DNA of 64,000 bases from Arthonia radiata (lineage: Eukaryota > Ascomycota > Arthoniomycetes > Arthoniales > Arthoniaceae): NCBI GenBank assembly GCA_002989075.1, contig PSQN01000015.1:186001-250000 (forward strand), written 5' to 3'. Below are positions 12,418-23,778 of the stretch, piece after piece. Each line of letters starts with the position of its first letter. Positions within the stretch are counted from its first letter, which is position 1. Made by a program: the position numbers and the translations under genes. The notes under the pieces are model-generated. The model was not told the DNA's origin. It saw only the letters and a program-made list of their open reading frames with translations, and ran no database searches.

Positions 12418-15400
12418 TCAACCACCGCTGGTCTGTCTCCGTCTCCTCGGGTTGGCCAGCCCTCGCTCTTCCATCGTGCTCCTCACGCCTCTCAGCGGAG
12501 GCACCTGCTCCTTCTGTGGACTTGCACTCATTCGACCGCTTCGCCCAGCCACGCCTACTACGCTCTGCCGTGTAGGTAGTCTGGCCTTCACTGCCAGTGG
12601 CTCGCCAAAGCCACCATTAGAAGCCGCTGTGTCATCATAGTATTTATTCGTACTAAGTTGCTTTGATCCCTCCCGACTGACTGGTCGGAATGATCCGTTC
12701 GTTCGAGCTCGCGAAGCGCCACCATAAGCATCAAGCGGTGCGTCGAAGTATGCTGATGGATGCGCAGATGCGCGCGTATGCGACGACGGCGTGGGCGGCT
12801 GTGATGAAGACGAAAACAATGCTGGTGGTGTTGCTGTGGATTGGCTTGTGCGCCGCGACGCACTGTATCGATTGCTGCCGTTGATGCCATTCGGCGAGTC
12901 GACTTCGCTGGAGTTGATGAGATCAGACGCCATGTTTCGGACAAGTATGGCTTGATCCGACTCAGCGAGCCGTTGAATGGCGTCGTAGAGACCGTAGCGG
13001 CGTATGAGAGCGCCTTGATCCTCTGTAGCGTCGCAGACGGATCGAATGATACGGAGCAGGTTGCCACGCACAACAGCTTTCTTGTTGCTGAGCTTTTGCA
13101 CTGTTCGCCGGAAGAGCTCAGGGTGCGCCAAAGATGCTGCGACTGGCGGCGAGAGTCGAAGGAGCTTCTGTAATGGCTCGAGGAGATTTTCGAAGCCGTC
13201 GCCAGTCGAGTTGACCGGGTTCGTGAAGCAGCGTATGATGGCTTCGTTGAATTTGTTGCGTAAGAGGTGCTCTTCGACTTTGGCAGTCTCTTCTTGCAGC
13301 CAGACGAAGATTGCATCGAGCGCGGTAACCTGCCAATAAGGCTCTGCCAGCAACGAAATGTAAAAATTGAGACCTTTGTTCTGCCAGAGCAGCTTGCGGC
13401 CCACCCGACCGGAGTGAGCCATGTCGCATAGAATAGGAAGAGCAAACTCCTTCACTGGCCGTTGAGTCTTGACAAGCTGTTGAAGTAGCGGGATGATGCC
13501 ATTGAGAGCGGCGTCTTCTTGCCGTGTCTTGCTAAGCCGACAAAGATTGAACATGATGTTCAATACGTTGTTCGAGATGTCGTCGAAGTTGACTTGCTTC
13601 ATGCTGGAGCTCAGCAAATCGGTGAGCACTTCAATAGCGTTCGAGTTTTGTAGTGCGTCCAGAGTTGTCGATAGCATTGACAGGTTCTTGATGAATTTGA
13701 GCATCGTGATCAGGCTCGCCGACGACATCCTCTTCAAGTCCTTGAGCACCCGCTTGAGTACCATGCGGTCTGCAACGATCTCTTTGACGTAGTTCTCGGC
13801 TTGCGAAAAGCATAAGAAGATGCCAACGATGCGTTCCTCCACTAGCTCGGCAAGCTCGCCCTCTTCTTCTAAGACCCGGCTGAGCACAAGCGATAGCGGA
13901 TACAATACCTGATTCCTCGAGAGTAACCGGCAGAAGTCAGTGCGCGTTGTGCCGCCCATGTCAAACAGCCTAGAGACGCCATTGACGCCTGTCAGTACGA
14001 GATCTCGTTCAGCATCATAGTCCTCCTCCAGAAAATCGACTAAGACATTCAGCCCCCCACAACTGATGAACATCTGTAGTGTTAGTGTTGACGTGCGGTA
14101 CATCTGGTTCACGAATGAGGCTGCCTCCAGCCTTACATCGCTTGGAAACTTCTTGTCAGCGAAGCGTGTGACAATCGGTATACCACCAACAAAACAGAAG
14201 TTCTCTTGGACCTCATCACTGTCCATGATAATGATGTTAACGACCTTGAGCAGTGCCAGGCTGATGTCGCGCGGCGGATATGTTTCCAGAATCTCGAGGA
14301 TTGGAAGCAAACCATGTGAGCTGGTGACTGTCGAACGCAAGCTGGGTTCTTCAAAAAGCGCCTCTTCAAGCTGCTGTGCTGCATCCGCAAGCACGTCATC
14401 AGGCTGACTTGTCTTGAGCTGAGCTACCAGATTCTCAACCATCGCGACGGTACGCCCATGCTTCTCGCGTGCGATCTTAGTCTTCATGTCCATAGCATCA
14501 TCGAGCTCCTCTTCAAGCTCCGCGAATGGGTCGTCTTCTTCATCACTGCCACGCCAGGAGTTGCTCGACATGTGCGAAAGCATGGTGTTGACATTGATGA
14601 GCCCTTGCTCGACGCTATTGTGTTTGGTGGCTCTCATTAGTGTCTGATCATCAGGGCCAAAGACGTCCGAGAAGTCATTTGCGTCCTCAACTTTATCAGC
14701 GTATTTCATGATCTCAGCCGATGGCTTCGAACGTCGGTGCAGACTCGCGTCACTACCAGGAGACCGTCGACCAGATTTCGAAGAAGAATTTGATGATGGG
14801 CTGCTCTTAAGATCTTCCACATGTGCAAAGGCTGGCCGAGGCGTAACCTTGCGGTCTTGCTTGGCTCGGAGCTGATCTAGTTTTTCCTGAAAGGCGTCCT
14901 CTTCTTCATCTTCTCCGATCAAGTCTGAGTAATCTTCGGCGGGCTGCTCACGGAACATGGAAGACGTCCGCTTCGGCGCTGGCCGTTTCGGGGCATTTGC
15001 TGGCTTTGCCTGACTGCTGGACTTGGCAGCAGGGCGATGAACCTGCGTCTTGGGCCCTGAAGAGGCTCGGGCTCCAACCTTAGTCGACTTGTCACCACTG
15101 ACTTTAGTCTTCGAGTTTGGTAAAACTGGCTTTCTCGGCGAACGCGGTCGGACAGTCTCCATAGGGTCGGAAAACCCCATGTCAGAGGACGAGCCTTGAC
15201 GGCTGTGACCACGATTTACACCGTGAGCATGGCCAGGTGAAGCATACGCCTTCAACTTGTCGGCGGATAGCTTGCCATCGAAGTTGTCCACAGGCTTGAT
15301 TTGAGGGAGCTTCAGAAAGTCAGAGCCAATGCTGGAAGCAAAGTCGTCATCCCAGCACTCGCTGTCCTCCTCGTTCGCCTGCAGCAGGCGTTGCGTCTCT

Positions 15401-16814
15401 TGAGGACCCCGCCCAGCAATTGGCGGAGCAGCTCTTGTTTGTGGAGATGGCGACCGACGCCGGTTGAAGTTGTCAGCCATGTCAGTAGGCAAAGGAGCAA
15501 TGACCGCGCCGTTGGAAGTAGACCCAATAGTGCTGCTGTCGGGCGATGACTTGAGCGCCTCATTCCATTCTTGAACACTTTTAACTGCTTCGTCGAACTT
15601 GGTGTTTCTCGTCGGCTCTACAGCGTTTGCACGCTTATGGTTCACGATCCAAGGATGCTTGAGCAGCTTCTTGGCGGATACTCGCAGGTTGGGGTCTTTC
15701 TGGAAGCACTGCATCAAGAAGTCTTCGCATGCTTGCGAGGTACTCTCGGGCAGTGGCGGGTGATCGTCGTTGACTATGCGATAAAGGGCGGCTACTGAGT
15801 TGAACTTGTGATACGGTGGCTTGCCTTCTAGTAGCTCGATCACTGTACAGCCAAGGCTCCAGATGTCGGATGCAGTGGTCGCACCGGAGAGCGTGATCAC
15901 TTCGGGAGCCATCCAGTACGGTGTTCCGACCACACTGGAGTTCATCAGCTCGGGCCCATTGCGGGTTGCTACGCCGAAGTCTGCGAGCTTCACGGTGCCC
16001 TCTTTGGTGGTGAGAATGTTGGCTCCCTTGATATCACGGTGAATGACACCCTGATCGTGGAGATACAACAGTCCCTGTAGAACTTGGGCCATGTAGAGAG
16101 CGACGAGGCTCTCTGGGAACTTGCCGAAATTCCTGCAGATTGTATGTAGAGAGCCATTCTCGCAGTACCTAATGACGTTCAGCGATGTGTCCAGCTTGTC
16201 AGCGGACAGGCACGTACTCAAGGATGATGTAGAGAGACTCTGTAGACTTCACAAAGCCTTGGTACTTTACAATATTGGCATGCTGGCGCATGTTAGCTTG
16301 TGGAGCTCATAAGCGTCTTGCTAGCCTTACGCACATGTAAGTTCTTCAGAAGATCAATCTCCATCTGCGCGTTGAACCAATCAGCCAGAGGATCTCATTC
16401 AACTGGTAACTCAGAGCATACCATGATGACGTTGAGCTCATTCTTGGGTAGGTCTGCCATCTTAATCTGCTTGATAGCCACCGTCTCGCCATTGCTCCAG
16501 TTCAAGGCTCTGTACACAGACCCACATGCACCTTTACCTATGCAGTCCCCCAGTTGCTGCATGGGTCAGCAAGATCCTACGTTCGGACCAGAATCACCCA
16601 CGTAGTCTTTCAGCCCAGTGTCTTGCTTCCGATCCCCATTGGCCTTCTCTTTTGCGCGCTGTGCGGGCGCCGCACGTGCAGCCGGCCTGACATTGGCTTG
16701 TGGCTTATTTGTAATACTGACGCCATTTGTAGTCTTGTCACTGGATGTCTTGGAGGCATGACTGCTTTTCTCAATTGGTGGCTTCTGGATGTTGGCGGCA
16801 GAGGCTTGCGGCAT
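12418..16814 (-). CDS. sepH: Septation initiation network protein kinase (SepH / Cdc7 type)
   Basis: Minus strand, five exons: 16814-16602, 16556-16422, 16364-16335, 16282-16218, 16168-12418; 1397 aa. All junctions keep frame; donors include GTATGC and GTACGT, and exon 3 is only 10 codons. The kinase drives septum formation and cytokinesis. The catalytic domain (about residues 70-325) has the Gly loop IGKGACGSVY, the Lys in VAIKQIK, HRDIKGANIL, LADFGVA, GTPYWMAPEV and DIWSLGCTV. A Ser/Pro-rich basic linker follows, then about 500 residues of armadillo-like helices (LISCGGLNVLVDFLEEDYDA and similar), the family's C-terminal architecture. The tail is Ser-rich and disordered. The family is certain; orthology to Aspergillus sepH / fission yeast cdc7 is by domain layout. 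Confidence 0.93.
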
Positions 16815-17353
16815 CGTTTAGTTGGAGGTACGTTAGGAGATATTGATGGAGGACGGTAGTACTGCACGTCCTACGTAGGACATTGCAGGAGCTTCGCTCT
16901 AACTTGAGCGTCCTCGCGGCGTGGTGTGGCTCTAGAGAGGCGAGCAGTCGCCCGGAGAAGTATGTTGTACAGGAGAGCAAACAACACGCGCGAGAGAATC
17001 GCGCTTGGGTTTACAGAGGCCAACTGATACGCCTAGGGAAGGATCCGAGAAAGTTTCGAATAGATTGTTTGCCCATTCGTCAGGTCAAGTGCGGGAATTG
17101 GACAAATAAAGTGGTAGGCTGGGATATCAAGCAAGATGAAGTTCCGACTGGGACGATCTGGAGCTGACCACTTTCGGACGTGATCCGCGTCAGACGCGTC
17201 CCAGCTTCGACGCTTATTACACGGCATGAATTGCGAATTTGGAATGGAACAAAAAGCATCAGACTCAGCAGAGCATGGTCTAGGTGCTATTTCTTTTAGC
17301 GAATCTATGTAGAAGCGCGTCGGCCTTCCTTTCGACTCCTTTCAAGACTTCCC
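16815..17353. other. Intergenic region
   Basis: Promoter region of the SepH kinase gene (minus) and downstream region of the neighbouring SDR (minus). No gene seen. Confidence 0.5.
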
Positions 17354-18331
17354 TTACGCGCCCCCCAGAATATTGACCACTCCACCATCCACGGTTATGA
17401 TTTGTCCGTTCACGTACATGTTCTTTGTGAGAAAGAGCTGCACATGGTTAGCTAGATGCTGTAGTTAGCTAGAAGTGCTTTAGAAACCTACAATAGTCTG
17501 CGCCATCTCCTCGTCAAGACCATGTCGCTCAATCGGTACGTGACCCTTTGCCTTGACGTACTCATCTGGAAGTTCGCTCTTCTGATCTGGGCCACTGTCT
17601 TTCGCAGTAAGCTCGCTAGGGAAGTATCCAGGAGCGATACTGTTTACTCTAATTCCAAGCTTCATGAACTCGGCACTCATCATCTTCGTCAGCTGGATTG
17701 TTGCGCCCTTGGCCGCGTTGTAGTTGAAGTGCGCCTGTGCGTCCCTCACGATGCCGCTCATAGAGGAGATAGTGATTATTGAGGGGTGAAAATACTCGTG
17801 CGATCCCTTTGCTGCCTGTAGTAAGGGAAGAAATGCAATGGTGCTGAAATAGACCGAAGTTACGTCCGAGTTGTACACCTCGTTCCAAGCTTCGACTGTT
17901 TCCTTCTCCCACAGCTCTTCCTTCATGTCTTCCGCATCTGAAGAGCTAGGGTCGGCTTTCGTGCCTGGAATGCCCGCAGAGGTGATGAGGACGTTGACAT
18001 GCTTCTCCTTGCTGCTTATCTCCTTCACGAGCCAATCTAGATCTTCTTTCTTCCTCACGTCACAGGGCCCGACAGGAACGATGGAACCATTCTCAGGCGT
18101 GTGCGTGACTGCTGCTGCATCTAACGCTTCCTTTCTCCGTCCGGCGATGTAGACTCTTGCACCTGTTGAGGGTTAGGGAGCATACAGTGTGACTTTCAAT
18201 GAGCACGTGCCATTTGCTGCGAGGGCCTGCGCGGCCATCAACCCGATTCCGCTAGCGCCGCCGGTGACAACGCAGACATGGTCTTTGACTTGGAACAGCA
18301 ACGATGACCTGAGATCGTGGGTTGGTGCCAT
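17354..18331 (-). CDS. Short-chain dehydrogenase/reductase (SDR)
   Basis: Minus strand, exons 18331-18211, 18162-17492, 17437-17354; 291 aa. It is a classical SDR with an N-terminal Rossmann fold: nucleotide motif TGGASGIG (about residues 24-31), SSMSG with the catalytic Ser, and YNAAK with the catalytic Tyr and Lys. The C-terminus is NGQIITVDGGVVNILGGA. The last intron is canonical (GTAGGT...GTGCAG). The first can be joined well only with a GC donor (GCACGT) and CAACAG acceptor, which restores ANGARVYIAGRR; see findings. It resembles fungal SDRs of the RhlG or gluconate-reductase type, but the substrate is unknown. Confidence 0.85.
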
Positions 18332-18546
18332 TATGCCGTGATTGGATCAGGTTTGGGCAATTGCTGTCCAAACGTATTTTTTCCAGCAACAGGTTGACGA
18401 ATGTAAATAGTCTGACGTCATAATTGCTAGGCTGCGTTAGGTTAGCTCCAAACAATGCAGATCTTGAGAAAGCATATTATTGTTTGAGGACTTGACTGGC
18501 GTGCGAGCCTTCGTTGCGCAATTGCTGGGATTCCACTGCTGAGCCT

Positions 18547-19971
18547 TCAGTCGACTTTCCAATGGCTTGTAAGGTTGTTCTCATCGCTCATGCCCATGTA
18601 TAGCTCGATAGCGTAGCACACCATCGTCATACCCAGGTTCAACCAGCGCCAGATGTTGCCTCCAGCATCACCGCCTTGATTCGTCCACCAATCGCCGTGT
18701 TGACCATTGCCACTGGCGGATGCAAAATGCTGCATTAGCAATCCAGTGTAGACGGAGATCAGTATGCTGGGGCTGAACCAGCTCAGCAAACCCAAGACTT
18801 GGCCAACACCATCACTGTCCTCAAGAGTAGGCTCTTGTGACAGCGCTCGGGCGCCCGACTCGCGTACTGCTGGGATGATGCGAGTGCTGGCATACATGAC
18901 GCACACTCGATATGCCAGGGATATGATTACTGAAGGTGTGATTGTCATTATGGCTGCCACGATGAAGCCGAACGCTGAATGTAGCGTTTCTGGAAGTGAG
19001 GAGAGCATCTGTGTCAAAGTCGCGTAGGAAGCCATGAGAATTGGCGGAAGCGGTGGGAACTCTGGCTGTGGAGGAGGTGGCACATTCTCCGCGGCAAAGG
19101 CGGGCTGATAGTCGGTGAAGATTTGGTAGATGCAGAGAGTGATGTATGCGAACTGGGAGACATGTCAGTATTGACTCCCGAGCGATCTTCGAGTGAACCT
19201 ACCAGCAGTGAACTCTCGACTGGGTTTCCTCTCCCGCTTCCAATACCCCAAGCGCACAAGAACACCGCGCAAGTGACCGCAGAGCCGATCAGTACGGCAT
19301 CGACATTGCCCAGCTCTGGGAAGGTGGTGATCCGGTAGACGAAGTAGACTGCGGTTGACATGATCGAAGCAGATACTGCAAGTAATCCAATCTGAGATGG
19401 TGTTAGCTTCTTCGGATACATGCATGTGGTTCCGGTTTTCACTGACCATCCACGTATCTCCTCCCTCTCGATTGACAACCCATCGCGTGATTTGCCCTGC
19501 TGCTTGGATAACGAGGAGACTGCAGAAGCCCTCTGCAAGCTGAAAGACCGGCACCGACCAATGCATCAGACGATCCCAGCCACCAAGGCTCAGTGAAGGA
19601 ATCAGTCCACGCTTGCCGAACAGCCACTGCGGTATGGATTCATCACCTGCCCGCTTGCCGTTGAATGTCCTTTCAACCCAGCCTGCGGTGTCTCCAGAGT
19701 CAACCGAGTATTGGTTGAGGCTCCAGATGAGCAAGGCTGGTATGACAAGCCACTGAAAGGCTGCGATCAAGTTGACTAGGGCATATCGAAACCGGGACGT
19801 GTCTGGAGTGGCTAGCCGTAAGGATGAATAAACGAAGTAGAATAATGTGAGGGAGAGTGAGAACGCAAGACCGCATTCACGCCCGCCAACATCAAAGGCC
19901 AGAGGTATTGTAAATACGATCGAGGATAGGAAAAGTATTGCAGTCAGTGCTCGAAGCAACCAGTTGAGCAT
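18547..19971 (-). CDS. ice2: ICE2 family endoplasmic reticulum membrane protein
   Basis: Minus strand, exons 19971-19447, 19391-19203, 19152-18547; 439 aa. Introns are GTCAGT...TCTCAG and GTAGGT...CTCCCAG, both in phase 0. Ice2 is a polytopic ER protein needed for cortical ER inheritance and lipid homeostasis in yeast. Family signatures are TIPLAFDVGGRECGLAFSLS (residues about 21-40), SRFRYALVNLIAAFQW and SGRGNPVESSLLFAYITLC before YQIFTDYQP. I count about eight or nine hydrophobic segments. The start MLNWLLR was chosen because it is the first ATG of the frame and directly precedes the first membrane segment. Confidence 0.9.
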
Positions 19972-20622
19972 CTTCACGTGCAATGCTGGGTTGAGCTGTG
20001 TATGGAGTTGCCGGAAGACGTTGTCGAGCTTGGTTCGCACGGACTTATAGGTCAGGCCCTGCGTTTGCTGGGTCCGTTGTCTCGGAAAAGCAAGCTCGGC
20101 CCAAACAATGCCGCAAGAATCGCAGGCAAGCAGGGAAGAGTTTGGAGAGGTGATGAGCGGAATGGGCTATCAAGAGCCAGGTGGAGTGTATGCTATCTCT
20201 GTCGCGTGTTCAGTCGACATTGGTCTTGTGGTCTCAAGATCTCGCCAAAGTGACAATTTAAAGGGGTTTGACTAAGTAGAGCACGCCTGAGAAGAGAAGA
20301 TACTTTAGATGAGCGAGAGCTGTCTAAGCGCGAGAAGATAAAGGAGAGACTGCGGTCTGATTAGACACAGAACAGGTTGCTATTAGCATCTGCCAACAAT
20401 TCAGAAGGTAACCTCCGCGCGCACGGGCCTTTTGCTTACATAAGCATCCATCTTCAAACAGCGTCTACGATGAAGTAATAATTGTTAGAAACACGGTTGA
20501 GGAAGCGCACTTCGAGCGCGAGAAGAGTCACAGCATCTGGAAGCCAACATTCAATGTCATGTGCTGCTGTTTGAAAGAGCAGCCAGATTGTAGCCAATCC
20601 TGGCTATTTACTACATACAAAC
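19972..20622. other. Intergenic region
   Basis: Promoter of ice2 (minus) and 3' region of the rhodopsin-domain gene (minus). No gene seen. Confidence 0.5.
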
Positions 20623-22047
20623 TTACGCCTCGGAAGGCTCGCCAGGCGACTGCACACTCGGCGACGACTCTGCGGTCAGCCGCCGCAGCGAGATTGACTC
20701 TGGCTGCGGGCCCGGCTGCCGCAGAGCACACGCCTTCTCCCAGATGAGCTCGAACAACGGGCCCGATTGTGCCAAGCAAACGCCAATCCTGGACGAAATG
20801 GATTAGCATAGGACTTAGACAGCGTGAAGGCTCACGCATGGCTTAGCTTTTCATTAGTGAGGTCAACTTACTGGTAGAATCCGCTCTCAAACGCTGCAAA
20901 CATCAGTACGATGATTGCGGCCCCTACGACAACAGGTTAGTACGCGGATAAGCTCGCACAAGGCATTGCTATGGTGTAGCCTTACAAGTTGGGTCCTCTT
21001 TGATGGGAGGGATCCCAAAGTTGGCGACGCGCGCGCTGGTGACACCGGTACCCCTGCAATTCTAACATTAGCTAACGCTCCTTCAAGAGATTGCCGTGAT
21101 CGAGCATGGTGACTCACAGGAACAGAAAGCAGAACGCAGACAACACTTTTGCCTTCTTCTGCCAGTTCATCTGCAACTGATAGATCTGGCAGATCGGTAG
21201 CGCTAGTATGGCGACGTCGACAACCAGCAGCGGTATTGCTCCCATTCGAGAGAACAGAGTGTAGTCAATGCATTTGCCGTTCTCTTGGTTCTCGTTCCAA
21301 GCATACGAGTACGGCCGGCACTGCAGTGCCACGGCTGAGATCATGGTAATTGTGCCGACAGCAAGCACGCCGAGTATGGTCCAGCACGCGATTCTAGTGC
21401 GGGGATTGTGCGGGAAAATGCGGAGGTATAGAGCCACGACTGCAGCATGTGCAAACGCTGTTCCGAGAATCCACCAGATCACAGCAAATAGCTGTGTAAG
21501 TGCCTGTTTGAATTTTGGTCAGAAAAACGCTTTTTTCACCAGACGCTTTTTGAGAGCAGCTGCGATTGCAGGCTTGCGGTTTGAAAATATCAAAGTTTTG
21601 CCAGCGCCGGAAAGTTGGCTCTGGAGCGCCGCGCAGCAGAGCAATTGCCATCAATCGTAGCTGCTGTGATTTTTCCCTAGTGAACTTACCCAACGTTTCA
21701 ATGCTTTCTGTGTGGCATGTTCACCACCGCCATATAGTTCGACAACGTCCTTGATGTGGAGACCAGCGTTGCCAATTTTGACAGCAGCTGCGGCTCCTGT
21801 TAGTCACATTCACTTCGAAGCTTTGTTCAGACTCACGGATGATTGCAATATTGCAAAGGATGCAGGAGAGATATGCAACGAGATGGAGAAGATCGTCTAA
21901 CTCCGTCATTGGGGCTTTCCTGAGGTGGCGACTATAGAGGCGCATTCCATACGCGACCGTGTTGGCGACCGTAAAGACGGCGTCACAGGTGAGGATCTTG
22001 TACTGATGGTCCTCGATGGACTCGGGCACAATGGTGTGAGTAGACAT
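20623..22047 (-). CDS. Fungal rhodopsin-domain (PTH11-related) seven-helix membrane protein
   Basis: Minus strand, six exons: 22047-21837, 21796-21690, 21503-21118, 21053-20986, 20923-20872, 20788-20623; 329 aa. Every junction has standard signals (GTGAGT, GTAAGT, GTAAGG donors) and keeps phase. About seven hydrophobic helices are present. Family hallmarks are the second-helix region TELDDLLHLVAYLSCI, the block FAHAAVVALYLRIFP, the extracellular CRPYSYAWN...GKCID pair of cysteines, and AILALPICQIYQLQMNWQKK followed by FGIPPIKEDPTWAAIIVLMF. The C-terminal tail is short, Pro/Ser-rich and cytosolic. Related proteins include candidate surface-sensing receptors such as Pth11, but this one has no CFEM domain, so the ligand is unknown. 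Confidence 0.85.
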
Positions 22048-23778
22048 CCTTGAGATCGTTGACCTTTGGCAGGTGGTCCGAAGGCTTGAGAAGTGCTGCG
22101 AGATCCTGAACGGGCGAGCTGGTGTCTGCGCTGTGCAGCTCTGCTATGTCACTTGCTTTGAAAGCTATGTGGAGGATTTGACGTATAGGTGAGGCAGCTC
22201 AGTCGCAAGTCGTAGAGTCTGCCGCGAAATCTGCCGGAGGTGTCGTGGACGTTGAAGTGGTCGTAGAGCCTTGAAGAAGCGCTAAAGCTGTCAGGTCAAA
22301 CGTTAGACACTGTCAGTAGTGCTCATTCAACCGCGCTGAGAAAACAAGAAATAGACAGAAATTTGGGATCTCAAAATCTGGTGGTGGCAGTCTGCGGATG
22401 CGTCCTGAGGAAGCGAAGAAGGGTAAGAGAGTAGAAGGCTATCAGATCAGGTGAAAGACACTGGTGATGATCACAGGTCAGGATGTGTTCAGAAGTCAGG
22501 CAATAAATGAGAGTTGGAAGTCTCGGAATCGGACAGTGGCAGTCTGAGGACGCGGACGAAGAAGGACGAGGACGAAGAAAGGCAGAAGAAGAAAACAACG
22601 TCTGATGAAATTTTATGCCATGACAACTGAGCACGGACTTTGGACAAGTAGGAGCAAACGAAATGGGCAGTCGCACGCGTGAGTGAGCTCATCTGTTTCT
22701 GTGGAGACTGGGAAATTGGAAGATTGAAGTGGTGAATTTCGTTTGCATGAGGTTCATGTTACCTCACCTCGTCCCAAACCATCCTACTGAGGACTTGCTT
22801 ACGTCTCCAGCCCTCACACTCGAGACTTGCTTACGTCTCTAGTCTTCCTACTCAGAAAATGCCCCTGTCTCTCATGAGATTGTACCCGCGAGATGCACTA
22901 TGGGAGTCGCAAGCCATACTGGCCGGACAATGATGATTGTCACCACATACGGGGGAGCTTTTTGGACGGCAGAAGGTGCAAGACTTGAAAAAGAAGTAAG
23001 AAGCGATCTGCATGTGCCTCATTTCCCGAAGTGACCTTATGTCGAGATTGGAGCTGGTTGCTGCCCTCGCAACCCTCACTTCAATGGAGATGCAGACTCC
23101 GTTTGATGGGCATGACTCGACTATCACTTCTTCAACGCAGACGATCTCGATCGAGTGGGCCCGATCGAATGGGCTGACTAAGCTCGACAAATGCAAGAGC
23201 ACTCAATTGAGTTTCACAGACCTGGTGCCGAAGAGCGTATGCTTCTCGTCTTGAGTCGACAGATGAAAGCCACCGTGAATAGACGATATAAAAGTGATAT
23301 TCGCAGTGATTGGAACGCACAAACAAACCTTTCAAAGCCACCATCCCACAACGAGGTCTCTGAGCTTCCTCAAGCGCCAACAAGCTCCTTGCAAAGCTAG
23401 GAATAGATAGAGGCCTCTTCAAAGCATGCGCATACTAGGAGCAGAACGAGGGCGCTCGACAAGGAGATCTGTCTTCAGTGTTTACGTATGAAAAGCCTCA
23501 AGAGCCCATGTACCCAGCCAGCATACTTCACCACGGCTCAGCGAGTCAGAAAGGACCAAGAAAGGGCCACGTTAAGACAAGTAGTCCAGACGGCACGATG
23601 TCCCGACTAGCAACACATGCATTCCACATAGATACACGAAAACTCATATTCATATCAACCACCTCTCACTGTTGCCGAGAGACCTTTTCCACCAGACACC
23701 TCGCTAGTAATCGCTCGTAGATAAAAAGCAATTTGCCCGAAAGCCCACCTTCGTTGCTCACCACAACCCCCATCACAT
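22048..23778. other. Gene-poor region with small repeats
   Basis: About 1.7 kb without a supportable gene. It contains a purine-rich GAA/GAC run (about 22540-22600), two near copies of a TGGCAGTCTG block 152 bp apart (22385 and 22537) and a 19-bp direct repeat (22792-22810 and 22824-22842). It is the promoter side of the rhodopsin-domain gene. Confidence 0.45.
22792..22842. repeat. Short direct repeat, 19 bp, period 32
   Basis: GACTTGCTTACGTCTCCAG at 22792-22810 recurs with one change at 22824-22842. Its function is unknown; it lies in non-coding DNA. Confidence 0.7.

Noticed and set aside
22371-22692. Two overlapping minus-strand open frames with similar Ser/Phe-rich peptides
   Set aside because: They arise from a purine-rich GAA/GAC run on the plus strand and a small non-coding near-repeat; no gene features.
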